A DNA stretch of 49,238 nucleotides from Candidatus Handelsmanbacteria bacterium (lineage in GTDB: Bacteria; Latescibacterota; UBA2968; UBA8231): positions 1-49,238 of the forward strand of contig VGJS01000028.1 of the NCBI GenBank assembly GCA_016867395.1, in the 5' to 3' direction. The position numbers and the translations under genes were made by a program. The notes below the pieces were generated by a model. That model was not told where the DNA came from. It ran no database searches and was given only the letters and a program-made list of their open reading frames with translations. Shown one piece after another: positions 8,739 to 17,081 of this stretch. Every line of letters begins with the position of its first letter. Positions within the stretch are counted from its first letter, which is position 1.

Positions 8739-9030
8739 GCGACCCACTCCAGCCCTTCCAAAGGGGAGAGTCGCGCCCGGGATACCTTCCAAGGTCTCCC
8801 AAGGCGCGGTCCTTTGCCCCTCGCTCGCTATCCCTGCCCCGCCGCCCTGCCCCATGTAATCCCCCATGCGTTGGGGCGTTGCGGGCTCCGCTACCCCGCT
8901 GCCCTGCCCCTCGGATCTCCGCTGCCCCCCGTCTCCCCTGGGAGCCCTCTCCAGGGCATCCCCGGCCCTCCTTGCGAGGGGCCTTCCGCCTGCCCCGGTG
9001 TTACCCTGGCAGGGGTGACCATTCCCCACG
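8739..9030 (+). repeat. Dispersed GC-rich intergenic repeat, copy A
   Basis: The 300-base gap between two converging genes holds no credible gene. It begins GCGACCCACTCC (8739-8750), then CCCAAGGCGCGGTCC (8798-8812), then CCCCTCGCTCGCT and CCCCGCCGCC, and near 8871 GTTGGGGCGTTGCG with GCTCCGCTACCCCGCTGCC. The same blocks in the same order recur at 48561-48780, and partly at 12809 and 41191. It ends with a weak hairpin, GGGG-N8-CCCC, near 9013-9030. This copy looks more expanded and diverged than the others. Confidence 0.6.
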
Positions 9031-9034
9031 GTGG

Positions 9035-10381
9035 TTAGCGTTTGGGCGGTGTCCGCCCACCGTTGAAGCGGTCGGGCCTGGGGGTGTCGGAGGGCCAGTA
9101 GCCCTCAGGGTACTCCTCCCAGAGCTTCCCGCACAGGTTGGAGATCACCCGCCACTCGGCGGCGCCGAAGTCAGGGTCAGGGTGGAAGAGGAAACGCCGC
9201 AGGCCCGCCCTGGCCGAGGCGGTTAGGATGCCGTGCAGGTCGCGGGCGGTCATGGCGTCGCCGGCGTGCGGGGCGCGGCCGGTGGAGACCCAGGCGATCA
9301 CCTTCTCTGGGTCGCCCACGGCTTCCAGGGCGCGGCGGGTCTCGCGGTACACCACCTGGTCGAAGAACTCCTGCGGGAAGCCCAGCTCCAGGTCCAACAG
9401 CGAGTGGACGCCCGGCAGGTCGATGCCGAAAAGGGCCCCGACCACCGCGAAGCAGTCCGCCTCCTCCAGCGAAGGATTCCACTCCCGCAGCACCTGAACC
9501 CAGCGCGCCACGGTCCCGTACATCCCGTCGAAGCCCCGGTGCCAGAAGTAGTGCTTGGGGAAGAGGTAGTCGAAGAGCGGCCCCATCTGTTGGTAGTTCT
9601 GGGCGGTGAGGGAAGAGAATGCGGCGGTGCGCGGGATGCCGCCCAACACCACCCGGGTGTCCAGCCGGTCGAGCTGCTGGCGCATCGCCCGCATGTACCC
9701 CATGCCGCTCTCCTGGCGTGTCCGCAGCCAGTAGAGGGCGTCCTCGTTGAAGTCGAAGAGCAGTAACGCCCCCAGCATGCCTCCCGAGGCGTGGTAGCGC
9801 ACCCGGTCCGGGGTCAGCCGGTGGAAAGCCTGCCGCAACTGGGCGATGCCCCGCTCCAGGCGGTCCAGGTCGTAACCCAGGTGGGAGAAACGCACCCGCC
9901 AGTAGTCGCGGATCTCGAAGAGTTCGCCGCCGTGGTGGAAGGCCAGTTCGTAGTGCTGCTCTCCGGGGCCGTCGATGATCACCCCGCGCACCTGCGGGAA
10001 GGCCTTCAGCAGGGCGCCGACCTGGGCGGCGAAACCCACCACGCCGTAGGGGTCCTCCTCCAGGGGGCGCTGGCCTCCGGCCGCGCCTACCCCAAAGGCC
10101 AGCAGGTCCCAGCCACGGCCAGCCGCGTCGTCGAGCATGGCGTGCAGGAGTTTTTCCTTCTCCGGGTCGCGCGGAGCCGGAGGCGGTGGCGTCACCCCGA
10201 GGGCGGTGTATAATTCGGGATCAGGGGCGAAGATGGGGATCTGGCTGCCGTCGGGCTGGCGGAAGTTGAGATACCCAAAGGAGAGGCCGCAGACCCCGCC
10301 TTCCTCCCAGGCGTCGAAGGTGCGGCGGTAGTCTGCCATCCAGCGTTCGAGGGGGTTTTGCATGAACACCCAGGGGCGCAT
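9035..10381 (-). CDS. Uncharacterised protein, possible TIM-barrel sugar-active enzyme
   Basis: The product is 448 aa; ATG at 10381 follows AAGGAG at good spacing. I do not recognise the family. The composition is that of a soluble enzyme rich in aromatic residues, with no membrane segments or signal peptide. Segments such as VRGVIIDGPGEQHYEL (about residue 130), FEIRDYWRV and FLFHPDPDFG recall beta-strand ends of (beta/alpha)8 glycosidase-like proteins that carry acidic residues. It is transcribed divergently from the alpha/beta hydrolase gene with 32 bases between the starts, so they probably share a control region. A role in carbohydrate breakdown is inference from context only. Confidence 0.55.
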   Translation of the reverse strand: MRPWVFMQNPLERWMADYRRTFDAWEEGGVCGLSFGYLNFRQPDGSQIPIFAPDPELYTALGVTPPPPAPRDPEKEKLLHAMLDDAAGRGWDLLAFGVGAAGGQRPLEEDPYGVVGFAAQVGALLKAFPQVRGVIIDGPGEQHYELAFHHGGELFEIRDYWRVRFSHLGYDLDRLERGIAQLRQAFHRLTPDRVRYHASGGMLGALLLFDFNEDALYWLRTRQESGMGYMRAMRQQLDRLDTRVVLGGIPRTAAFSSLTAQNYQQMGPLFDYLFPKHYFWHRGFDGMYGTVARWVQVLREWNPSLEEADCFAVVGALFGIDLPGVHSLLDLELGFPQEFFDQVVYRETRRALEAVGDPEKVIAWVSTGRAPHAGDAMTARDLHGILTASARAGLRRFLFHPDPDFGAAEWRVISNLCGKLWEEYPEGYWPSDTPRPDRFNGGRTPPKR

Positions 10382-10413
10382 GACGAGCTCCTTGCGGAAG
10401 GAGGGAGAGAACC

Positions 10414-11427
10414 ATGGCCAAAGCCAACAGCGATCTGTACGCGCAGCTCATGCGGGCCGGCGCCGACCTGCAGCCCCGGCTGTCCTGGCAGGCCGGCAGC
10501 GCCGGGGAACACCGGGCGTGGCGGCGCCGCTTCCGCCCCTGCCTGGGCCGGTTGATGGGGCGCATGCCCGAGGCCGTGCCGCTGGCGGTGCGGTGGGCCG
10601 AGAAACTGGAACCCCCGGGCTTTGTCCGCCACAAGATCTACGTGCAGGCCGAGGCCCACTACTGGGTGCCGGCCTACTACTATGTGCCCCGGGGCGCCCG
10701 CAGGCCACCCCCGGCCCTGGTCTGCCTGCACGGCCACAGCGGCATCCTGCCCTATATCGGCGAGGGCACCGAAGCACAGCGGCAGAAGGCCATGAAGCTA
10801 GCCCTCGACTTTGCCCCTTTCTTCGCCGCCCAGGGGTATGTCACCATCGCCCCCATCCAGCGGGGCTGGAACGAGACCGCCATCGGCATCGACCCGCACG
10901 AGACGGGTTGCCAGCGCCTGGTGCTCGATGCCTTCATGATCGGCCAGACCCCGGTGGGCCTGCGCTGCTGGGACGCCTCGCGACTGGTGGACTTCCTCGA
11001 GACCCGCGAGGAGGTCGATCCGGGCCGCATCGGGGTGGCCGGCCTGTCGGGCGGCGGCATGGTGGGTCTCTTCTGGGCGGCGCTCGAAAAGCGGGTGCAG
11101 CTGGCGATGATCGCCGGATATTACTGCACCTTCCGCGATTCGGTCTATGCCATCTATCACTGCCTGTGCAACTGCGTGCCGGGCATCATGGAGTGGGCCG
11201 AGATGCGCGAGGTGGCAGCCCTGGTGGCGCCGCGCCCGCTGCTGGTCATCAGCGGCACCGAGGACCGGATCTTCCCCATCCGCGCCACCCGCGCCGCGTA
11301 CCGGCAGCTGCGCCCGGTGTACGAAGTGCTGGGGGCCGGCGACCGTTTGCAGAGCGACTTCTTCCCCGGTCCCCACGCCTGGAGCAACCGCAAAACGATG
11401 GCCTTCCTGCGGCAGCACTGGGGCTAG
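10414..11427 (+). CDS. Alpha/beta hydrolase (acetyl-xylan-esterase/dienelactone-hydrolase-like)
   Basis: The product is 337 aa with a GGAGGGAGAG ribosome site. The catalytic triad is visible: Ser212 in GLSGGGM, Asp284 in GTEDRIFPI and His321 in GPHAWS. The oxyanion region is LVCLHGHSG (about residue 103), and APIQRGWNE follows, as in large environmental esterases annotated as acetylxylan esterase or dienelactone hydrolase. No signal peptide is seen, so it is probably cytoplasmic. Its stop codon shares the four bases CTAG with the stop of the convergent sialidase gene. The substrate is likely an acylated sugar or ester; this is not settled by sequence. Confidence 0.85.
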   Translation: MAKANSDLYAQLMRAGADLQPRLSWQAGSAGEHRAWRRRFRPCLGRLMGRMPEAVPLAVRWAEKLEPPGFVRHKIYVQAEAHYWVPAYYYVPRGARRPPPALVCLHGHSGILPYIGEGTEAQRQKAMKLALDFAPFFAAQGYVTIAPIQRGWNETAIGIDPHETGCQRLVLDAFMIGQTPVGLRCWDASRLVDFLETREEVDPGRIGVAGLSGGGMVGLFWAALEKRVQLAMIAGYYCTFRDSVYAIYHCLCNCVPGIMEWAEMREVAALVAPRPLLVISGTEDRIFPIRATRAAYRQLRPVYEVLGAGDRLQSDFFPGPHAWSNRKTMAFLRQHWG

Positions 11428-12715
11428 GGTTTGGCCGGCTCGTAGGCCTGGGAGAGGAAGGGGTTGTCGGCCGGCTCCTTGCCCCCGTAGAACCAGGTAA
11501 GCGGCAGCACCTTCAGTTTCTGGTTGAAGCCGCCCTCGCGGATGCGGCTGAGCACCAGCTGGGCGCGGGTCGGGTCGGGTTCGTAGCGCGAATAGGTGTG
11601 GGCGATGAGCACCCGGTCCGGCATCACGAAGACCGAGGGGTAGGACCAGCGGCCGTGTTCGGCAAAGGCCTGGAGGTATTCACCATGGCGCTCGGGGGCG
11701 GGCTGGCCGGGGGCAAAGTAGAATTTGGCCGGGGAGACCGCACGCAGGGGTCCTGGCTCCACCCGGGTCTCCTCGTGCAGGGACTCGACGTTCTGGAAGA
11801 ACTCCCACACCGAACCGCCGTTGCGGCTGATGGCCGAGGAGATGCGGGTGTAGCCGCGCCGGATGTCCTCCTCGCTCTCCTGGTTCCATACCGCCAGCAG
11901 ATGGCCCTTGGGCAGACTGCGGATCTGGGCTGGGGCCGGGTCCAGGTTTCGCCCTCGTCGTTGGACCAGGCCTGGAAGACGCGGCCCAGCCCCGTGCGCA
12001 TGAAGAGCAGCAGGCGTTTGGGCGCCACCTCGGCCACCGAGGGCTCGCTGACGTAGCTGAAGTGGGTGCTCCAGTCCCGCAGGATCATCAGCTCGGCGTC
12101 GCGGTTGCGCTGCCAGGTGCGGCCTTCGTCGTCGGAGTAGAACACCGACACGGCGCTGAAGTGCGGGTCGTAGAAGTGGGCCGCGGTGGAGACCCACTGG
12201 TTCTCGACCAGTTTGCCCCAGATGGGAATGGTGCGGTTGTCCGGGCCGTAGGGTTGGCCGAGGAAGATATAGATCTCCAGCACCAGCCGGCCCGAGGCGG
12301 TGCGCAGCAGCACGTTCTGGTAGGCGTGGTGGGCCATGCCCGGTGGGGTGATGCGCACCGGGGGCTGCCAGGTCTGGCCCAGGTCGTCGGAGCGCCAGAA
12401 GACCAGGTGGTTGCTGCTGCTCTTCTCCTCGGGGGTGGTGGCGGCAGGGTCGATGCCCAGGCCTACCAACCCCAGGCCCTGGCCGGAGAGCCGCACCAGG
12501 GAGGTGCAGCTGCTGCCCACCTGGTTGCCCGCAGTGTCGTGCCCGGGAAATTCGGCCGACCAGGTGAGGCCGCCATCCTCGGAGAGGTTGAAGCCGTCCC
12601 CCGAGGCGTGCAGGAGGCGGTTGCCGTCGAGCTGGGCGAAGGAGGAGTCGTGGAAATAGGAGGTGTGGTGCAGGGCCAGCAGTTCCTCCGGCCGGGTCAT
12701 GGGCACGTGGCTCAT
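11424..12715 (-). pseudogene. BNR-repeat sialidase-like gene with one frameshift
   Basis: The reading frame from ATG 12715 (GGAGGG placed 7 bases upstream) gives about 260 residues with four Asp-box motifs: SEDGGLTW, SDDLGQTW, SDDEGRTW and SNDEGETW. They define a six-bladed beta-propeller of the sialidase/neuraminidase kind. After SNDEGETWTRPQP, around 11925-11940, the frame is lost. The protein resumes in another frame as IRSLPKGHLLAVWNQ and continues to a normal end at 11424. Restoring one base makes the total length a multiple of three (about 430 aa). It is either a real one-base deletion in a GC-rich stretch or a sequencing error. Function otherwise: exo-sialidase or another glycosidase on exposed sugars. 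Confidence 0.8.
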
Positions 12716-12808
12716 GGGCATACCCTCCGCTGGGCGCACATTTCCTCTGAAAGACGAAAGGTGTCCCCGCCGCGTCAAGGTGCAGTGCGAGATTGTAGTC
12801 GCGTCGGT

Positions 12809-12895
12809 GAGCGCCGCATTCCGACCATTCCCAAGGCGCGTCCTTCACCCTCGCTCGCTCTGGCTCCGCTGCCCGGCCACCCCGCCACTCCCCAG
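12809..12895 (+). repeat. Dispersed GC-rich intergenic repeat, copy B
   Basis: This copy lies in the divergent gap between the sialidase and nadE. It shows GAGCG, then ATTCCCAAGGCGCGTCC (12827-12843), CACCCTCGCTCGCTCTGGC, TCCGCTGCCCGGCCACC and CACTCCCCAGG. Most of the central 45 bases match the reverse complement of copy C (41191-41300). The tail past 12895 (TCTCC, then CTCCCCGCCGCG near 12915-12926) also resembles the end of the other copies. No open frame is conserved between copies, so it is a non-coding repeat. Confidence 0.7.
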
Positions 12896-12946
12896 GAAAC
12901 GGTCTCCATGGACACTCCCCGCCGCGCCAGTAACACGATGGTTTCG

Positions 12947-12952
12947 TATATT
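12947..12952 (+). promoter_or_regulatory. Candidate -10 box for a leaderless nadE transcript
   Basis: TATATT lies 8 bases before the nadE ATG and there is no Shine-Dalgarno sequence between them (the gap reads CTGCCCCG). This spacing is what a leaderless mRNA starting at or near the ATG would need. No clear -35 box is found, so the call is tentative. The AT-rich box stands out in a very GC-rich background. Confidence 0.35.
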
Positions 12953-12960
12953 CTGCCCCG

Positions 12961-14874
12961 ATGAATCCATCCATTCTCCCCCCCATCGCCCTGGTGCAGA
13001 TGGAGGTCCGGCCCGGCCGGCCCGACCTCAACCTGGCCTGCATGCTCGGCTTTATCGAGCAGGCCCGGCAGTCCGGTGCTGAGTTGGTGGTCTTCTCGGA
13101 GCTGTGCCTGAGCGGTTATCTGATCGGTGACCTGTGGGAGATCGACGTCCTGGTCGAGGACTACGCCGCCCACAGCGAGGAGATCCGCCGGGCCAGCCAG
13201 GGGATGGTGGTGCTCTTTGGCAATGTGGTGGTGGACCCTGAGCAGATCGGCGAGGACGGCCGGCCCCGCAAGTACAACGCCGTCTGTGTCTGCGCCGATG
13301 GCGAGTACGTCGCTCGGCCCGATCTGCCCCCTGGCCTGCCCGAGGGGGTGCAGCCCAAGACCCTCCATCCCAACTACCGCTTCTTCGACGACGACCGCCA
13401 CTTCTACTCCCTGCGCAAGCTTGCCGGGGCCCAGGGGCGGCCGCTCTACGACTGGATGGTGCCCTTCGAGGTGCCCATCCGCGCGGGGGGGCGCTTCCGC
13501 TTTGGGGTGCAGCTGTGCGAGGATATCTGGTGCCAGGATTACAGCCATGAGCGAGAGGTGCTCGACACCCTGAAGATCTACCACCAGCGCGGAGCCCAGG
13601 CGGTGTTCAACCTCTCGGCCTCGCCCTGGACCTGGCAGAAGGGCGACAAACGCAACCGGGTGGTGCGCCAGATCCTCAAACGCTCGCCCCTGCCTTTCTT
13701 CTACGTCAACCAGGTGGGGGCGCAGAACAACGGCAAGAACATCATCGTCTTCGACGGCGATACCACGGCCTACGCCCCGCAGGGTGGGATCGCGCAGCGG
13801 GCCCAGCCCTGGGAGGAGCAGATGGTGCTGACGCGGGGGACACCGCAGGTGGCGCCGGCCCAGGGAGAGGTAGAGACGGTGTACAGGGCCCTCCTCACCG
13901 GGCTGCGCCATCTCGACCATCTCCGCGGGGGCGAGAACAAGTATCTGGTGGCCCTCAGCGGCGGCATCGATTCGAGCGTGGTGGCCTGCCTGCTGGCCAA
14001 GGCCTTCGGCCCGGAGCAGGTCTACGGGGTCAACATGCCCACCCGCTTCAACGCTGCCGTCACCCAGGACAACGCCCGCCACCTCAGCCAGGCGCTGGGC
14101 ATCGATTACCTGTCCCTGTCCATTGAGGAATTGTACGCGCAGGTAGCCGACCAGATCAAGGCCGCCCAGTTCGCGCGCGGGTCGGGCAACTACACCCGCC
14201 TGGTGGACGAGAACATCCAGGCGCGCATCCGCTTCGGCGATATCTTGTCGGGCCTGGCCGCCAAGTACGGGCTGCTCTTCACCAACAACGGCAACAAGAC
14301 CGAGGTGGCCCTGGGCTACTGCACCCTGTACGGGGATGTCTCCGGCGCGGTGGCGCCCATCGCCGACCTCTACAAGGTGCAGGTCTTTGCCCTGGCGCGG
14401 TACCTCAACGAAGAGGTCTTCGGCGCCGAGGTGATCCCCGAGAACATCCTCAGCGGGGCCACGGTGCCCAGCGCCGAACTCTCCGAGGCCCAGGACGTGA
14501 CCAAAGGCATGGGCGACCCGATCAAGTACGGGTACCACGACGCCCTGCTGCGCCAGCTGATCGAGTACCGCCACCATCCGGCGGACGTGTTGCAGTGGTT
14601 TCTGGATGGGGCGTTGTTCGAGCGGCTGGGCTGGCGGGACGAGGCGCGTTTCCGGGAATACTTCCCCACCCCTGCTGCCTGGGTGGAGGACCTGGAGTGG
14701 GTGGAGCGGCAACTGCGGATCAGTTATTTCAAGCGCATCCAGGCCCCGCCCATCATCGTGCTGAGCAAGCGGGCCTTCGGCTTCGACCTACGCGAAACCC
14801 AGGCGCCGGGGTATGTGCCGAGGCGGTACACGGAATTGAAAACCCAAGTGTTGAGAATGGAGAACTGGCGATGA
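12961..14874 (+). CDS. nadE: Glutamine-dependent NAD+ synthetase
   Basis: The product is 637 aa, the usual two-domain form. The N-terminal nitrilase-type glutaminase has its triad visible: Glu47 in FSELCLSGY, Lys133 in PKTLHPNYR and Cys186 in GVQLCEDIW. The C-terminal ammonia-dependent synthetase domain begins about residue 320, with the PP-loop SGGIDSSVVA at 333-342 and the conserved NNGNKTEVALGY and GDVSGAVAPIADLYK segments. It makes NAD+ from deamido-NAD+, ATP and glutamine in the cytoplasm. The ATG lacks a ribosome site and may be leaderless. Its stop overlaps the next gene by four bases (ATGA), so the two are translationally coupled. Confidence 0.97.
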   Translation: MNPSILPPIALVQMEVRPGRPDLNLACMLGFIEQARQSGAELVVFSELCLSGYLIGDLWEIDVLVEDYAAHSEEIRRASQGMVVLFGNVVVDPEQIGEDGRPRKYNAVCVCADGEYVARPDLPPGLPEGVQPKTLHPNYRFFDDDRHFYSLRKLAGAQGRPLYDWMVPFEVPIRAGGRFRFGVQLCEDIWCQDYSHEREVLDTLKIYHQRGAQAVFNLSASPWTWQKGDKRNRVVRQILKRSPLPFFYVNQVGAQNNGKNIIVFDGDTTAYAPQGGIAQRAQPWEEQMVLTRGTPQVAPAQGEVETVYRALLTGLRHLDHLRGGENKYLVALSGGIDSSVVACLLAKAFGPEQVYGVNMPTRFNAAVTQDNARHLSQALGIDYLSLSIEELYAQVADQIKAAQFARGSGNYTRLVDENIQARIRFGDILSGLAAKYGLLFTNNGNKTEVALGYCTLYGDVSGAVAPIADLYKVQVFALARYLNEEVFGAEVIPENILSGATVPSAELSEAQDVTKGMGDPIKYGYHDALLRQLIEYRHHPADVLQWFLDGALFERLGWRDEARFREYFPTPAAWVEDLEWVERQLRISYFKRIQAPPIIVLSKRAFGFDLRETQAPGYVPRRYTELKTQVLRMENWR

Positions 14875-15818
14875 AGATCTGTCTGGCAGGAGAAGGGGCG
14901 CAGGGTTTCACCCACATCGAGGCGCTGCGCAAGCTCGAAGGGATAGAGGTCGTGACCCTGGCCGGCGGCATCGCTGCCGACGCCGAGGCGTTCGCCCGCA
15001 AGTGGGAGATCCCCCACTGGTCCCTGGACCTGGAGGAGTGCCTGCGGCAGCCGGGGGTGGAGGCGGTGATCCTGACCACCCCCAACCAGATCCACGCGGC
15101 GCAGACCGAGTTGGCACTGAACTTAGGCAAACATGTACTGGTGGAACTCCCTATGGGCCTGAACCTGGCCCAGGCCGAGCGCGTCGCTGCGCTGGAGGAA
15201 AAGACCGGGTTGGTGTGTATGGTCTGCCACTCCCTGCGCTACTCGCCGGCCCATCGCGAGGTGTACCGCCGGGTGCAAGAAGGCAGCCTGCAACTGCACC
15301 ATCTCATCTCCCTGGTCTACTTCTTCCGCCGCGAGAACACCAACCGTTTCGGCAAGAGGCGCACCTGGACCGATGACCTGCTCTGGCATCAGGGCTGCCA
15401 CATGGTGGACTTTGTCTCGTGGCTTTGGGGAGGAGGGGAGGTTGAGGTGTGGGCCCAGGCCGGCCCACCTCACGCCAAGCTGGGCATCGCCATGGACCTG
15501 ACCGTCGGCATGCGTTCGGCACAGGGGGCCATCGCCAGCCTGATCTACTCCTTCAACAACCACGGCCCCCTGGATATTTCCTACCGCTTCGTCGGCGAGG
15601 AAGCGAGCCTGCGCATCGAGAAGGGCAAACTGCTGGACCACGAGGGGCGGGAGATTCCGCTGGGCGGGGACGGGACCGAGGCGCAGGACCGGGAGTTCTT
15701 CGGGGCTATCGCGCAGGGGCGCCAGCCCCTGACCAGTTGCCGGGCCTGCCTGCCCACCATGCAGCTTTTGGACCGGATGCAGCGCCGCATCGACGGGCAG
15801 GGGCGTTCAGGGGGATGA
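14871..15818 (+). CDS. Gfo/Idh/MocA-family oxidoreductase
   Basis: The product is 315 aa, with the ATG overlapping the nadE TGA. It has a Rossmann-type start MKICLAGEGAQGFTHIEAL (a modified G-x-G-x-x-G), VILTTPNQIHA, GKHVLVELPMGLN (the family EKP motif here reads ELP, so the usual catalytic Lys is replaced by Leu), then a beta-sheet domain with WHQGCHMVDFVSWLWGG. NAD(P)-dependent sugar or inositol oxidation is the family role. Replacement of the Lys in E-K-P suggests altered chemistry or a different proton relay. The 3' end overlaps the convergent Rrf2 gene by 12 bases. Coupling to nadE is positional and need not be functional. Confidence 0.85.
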   Translation: MKICLAGEGAQGFTHIEALRKLEGIEVVTLAGGIAADAEAFARKWEIPHWSLDLEECLRQPGVEAVILTTPNQIHAAQTELALNLGKHVLVELPMGLNLAQAERVAALEEKTGLVCMVCHSLRYSPAHREVYRRVQEGSLQLHHLISLVYFFRRENTNRFGKRRTWTDDLLWHQGCHMVDFVSWLWGGGEVEVWAQAGPPHAKLGIAMDLTVGMRSAQGAIASLIYSFNNHGPLDISYRFVGEEASLRIEKGKLLDHEGREIPLGGDGTEAQDREFFGAIAQGRQPLTSCRACLPTMQLLDRMQRRIDGQGRSGG

Positions 15819-16274
15819 GATCTCCAGCAGACCGCGGCGCTCCAGCGAGTGTAACTCCTGACCGCTGGTGAGCAGGTCCTGGAGGGTGGTCTGGCTGAGC
15901 ACCTGATCAAGGGCCTCCTGCAGGCGGGACCACAGGGCCCGCACCGAGCAGTCGATGGAGGAGCGCTGGCAGGTATCCTCGGCGCCGGCGAACTGCTCGC
16001 AGAAGGAGGGCTCGTATAACCGGCCGCCCAACACCGCCAGCACCTCACCCACCCCGATGCGCTCGGGCAGGCGGGAGAGGGTGTAGCCGCCGTGCTGGCC
16101 GCGGGCGCTCTCGACGAAGCCGCCTTGGCGCAGGAGGCGCAAGAGCTTGGCCACGTTGGGCGGCGAGATGCCTTCGGCCTGGCCGATTTCGAGGATGGTC
16201 AGGCTGGAACCGGAATGGCGGCCAAGGTGCAAAAGGCAGCGCAGGCCGTATTCCTCCTGGGAACTGAGTTTCAT
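15807..16274 (-). CDS. Rrf2/IscR-family transcriptional regulator of the SUF operon
   Basis: The product is 155 aa. It has an N-terminal winged helix starting MKLSSQEEYGLRCLLHLG, a recognition region EGISPPNVAKLLRLLRQGGFV and the wing GGYTLSR. Three cysteines follow (Cys92, Cys102, Cys109), in the position and approximate spacing of the iron-sulfur ligands of IscR. This argues for an iron-sulfur-sensing repressor. It is the last gene of the SUF operon, 2 bases after the DUF59 gene. The likely binding site is the palindrome upstream of sufB (21973-21996). IscR and SufR differ in ligand sets; IscR-like is the closer match by Rrf2 fold. Confidence 0.9.
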   Translation of the reverse strand: MKLSSQEEYGLRCLLHLGRHSGSSLTILEIGQAEGISPPNVAKLLRLLRQGGFVESARGQHGGYTLSRLPERIGVGEVLAVLGGRLYEPSFCEQFAGAEDTCQRSSIDCSVRALWSRLQEALDQVLSQTTLQDLLTSGQELHSLERRGLLEISSP

Positions 16275-16276
16275 CG

Positions 16277-16618
16277 TTAGAAGATGCCCAGCTGGAGTTT
16301 GGCCGCCTCGGACATCATCTGCAGGGTCCAGGGCGGTTCCCAGACAACCTCCACCCTGGCCTGGGTGACGCCGGGGACGCTGCGGATCTTCTCCTCCACC
16401 TCGGGGGGGAGGGAGCCGGCCACCGGGCAGGCCGGCGAGGTGAGGGTCATGATGACGTGGGCAGCGGCCCCGTCCTCTCCTTCCTTGGGCGTCACCTCCA
16501 CCGCGTAGATCAACCCCAGTTCGTAGATATTGACCGGGATCTCCGGGTCGTAGCAGGTCTTGATTATATCCACGACTTTGGCTTCGAGACTGTCGGGGGG
16601 GAATTCCTGCTCGAGCAT
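16277..16618 (-). CDS. DUF59/MIP18-family iron-sulfur assembly protein (SufT-like)
   Basis: The product is 113 aa from the ATG at 16618, chosen for its GAGGAGGGTG site; an upstream in-frame ATG at 16654 lies inside sufU. Conserved segments are DPEIPVNIYELGLIY (about residues 28-42) and LTSPACPVAGSLP with the family cysteine, then VWEPPWT. DUF59 proteins (SufT, PaaD, MIP18) help mature iron-sulfur proteins, though the reaction is not fully known. Position inside the SUF operon, between sufU and the regulator, supports this role. Confidence 0.9.
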   Translation of the reverse strand: MLEQEFPPDSLEAKVVDIIKTCYDPEIPVNIYELGLIYAVEVTPKEGEDGAAAHVIMTLTSPACPVAGSLPPEVEEKIRSVPGVTQARVEVVWEPPWTLQMMSEAAKLQLGIF

Positions 16619-16628
16619 CACCCTCCTC

Positions 16629-17081
16629 CTACTCCGTCGAAATGGGTTGGTCATGGCCAGCCAGCGCGGCTTTCATGGCATGCCAGGCCAGGGTGGCGCA
16701 CTTAACCCGCATGGGAAACTCACGCACCCCGGCGAAAACCATCAGTTTTCCCAGCCTGGCCTCGTCCACCGGGGTATCGGCCGGGGCTGTTACCAGCCCG
16801 TGGAAGCGGTCGAACAAGGCCAGGACCTCGGCCTTGCTCCGGCCTTTGACCAGGGTGGTCATCAGCGAGGCCGAGGCTTTGGAGATGGCGCAGCCCGAGC
16901 CTTCAAAGCGGATGTCCTCGATGTGGTCCTCGGCTACTCGCAGGTATACGTGCAGGTGGTCACCGCACAGGGGGTTGTAGCCCTCCTGGCAGCAGTTGGC
17001 CCCCTCCAGCTTGCCGAAATGGCGGGGGTTCTTGTTGTGGTCGAGGATGACCTGCTGGTAGAGTTCGCGCAATTCCGACAT
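16629..17081 (-). CDS. sufU: SUF iron-sulfur assembly protein SufU
   Basis: The product is 150 aa with the three conserved cysteines and Asp of SufU: Cys39 and Asp41 in NPLCGD, Cys64 in SGCAISKAS and Cys128 in VKCATLAWHAM. The insert of about 20 residues between the second and third Cys (residues 90-115), which separates SufU from IscU, is present. In Gram-positive-type systems SufU is a zinc-dependent sulfur acceptor for SufS. No SufE gene is seen nearby, so SufU presumably fills that role. Its start overlaps the sufS stop (TGATG). Confidence 0.94.
   Translation of the reverse strand: MSELRELYQQVILDHNKNPRHFGKLEGANCCQEGYNPLCGDHLHVYLRVAEDHIEDIRFEGSGCAISKASASLMTTLVKGRSKAEVLALFDRFHGLVTAPADTPVDEARLGKLMVFAGVREFPMRVKCATLAWHAMKAALAGHDQPISTE

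Noticed and set aside
10362..12056. 564-codon plus-strand open frame over the hydrolase and sialidase
   Set aside because: It is out of frame with the hydrolase triad and runs through the stop overlap; a shadow.
12775..14712. Long open frame (645 codons) antisense to nadE
   Set aside because: It is a high-GC shadow of nadE in another frame, has no family motif and crosses the sialidase/nadE gap.
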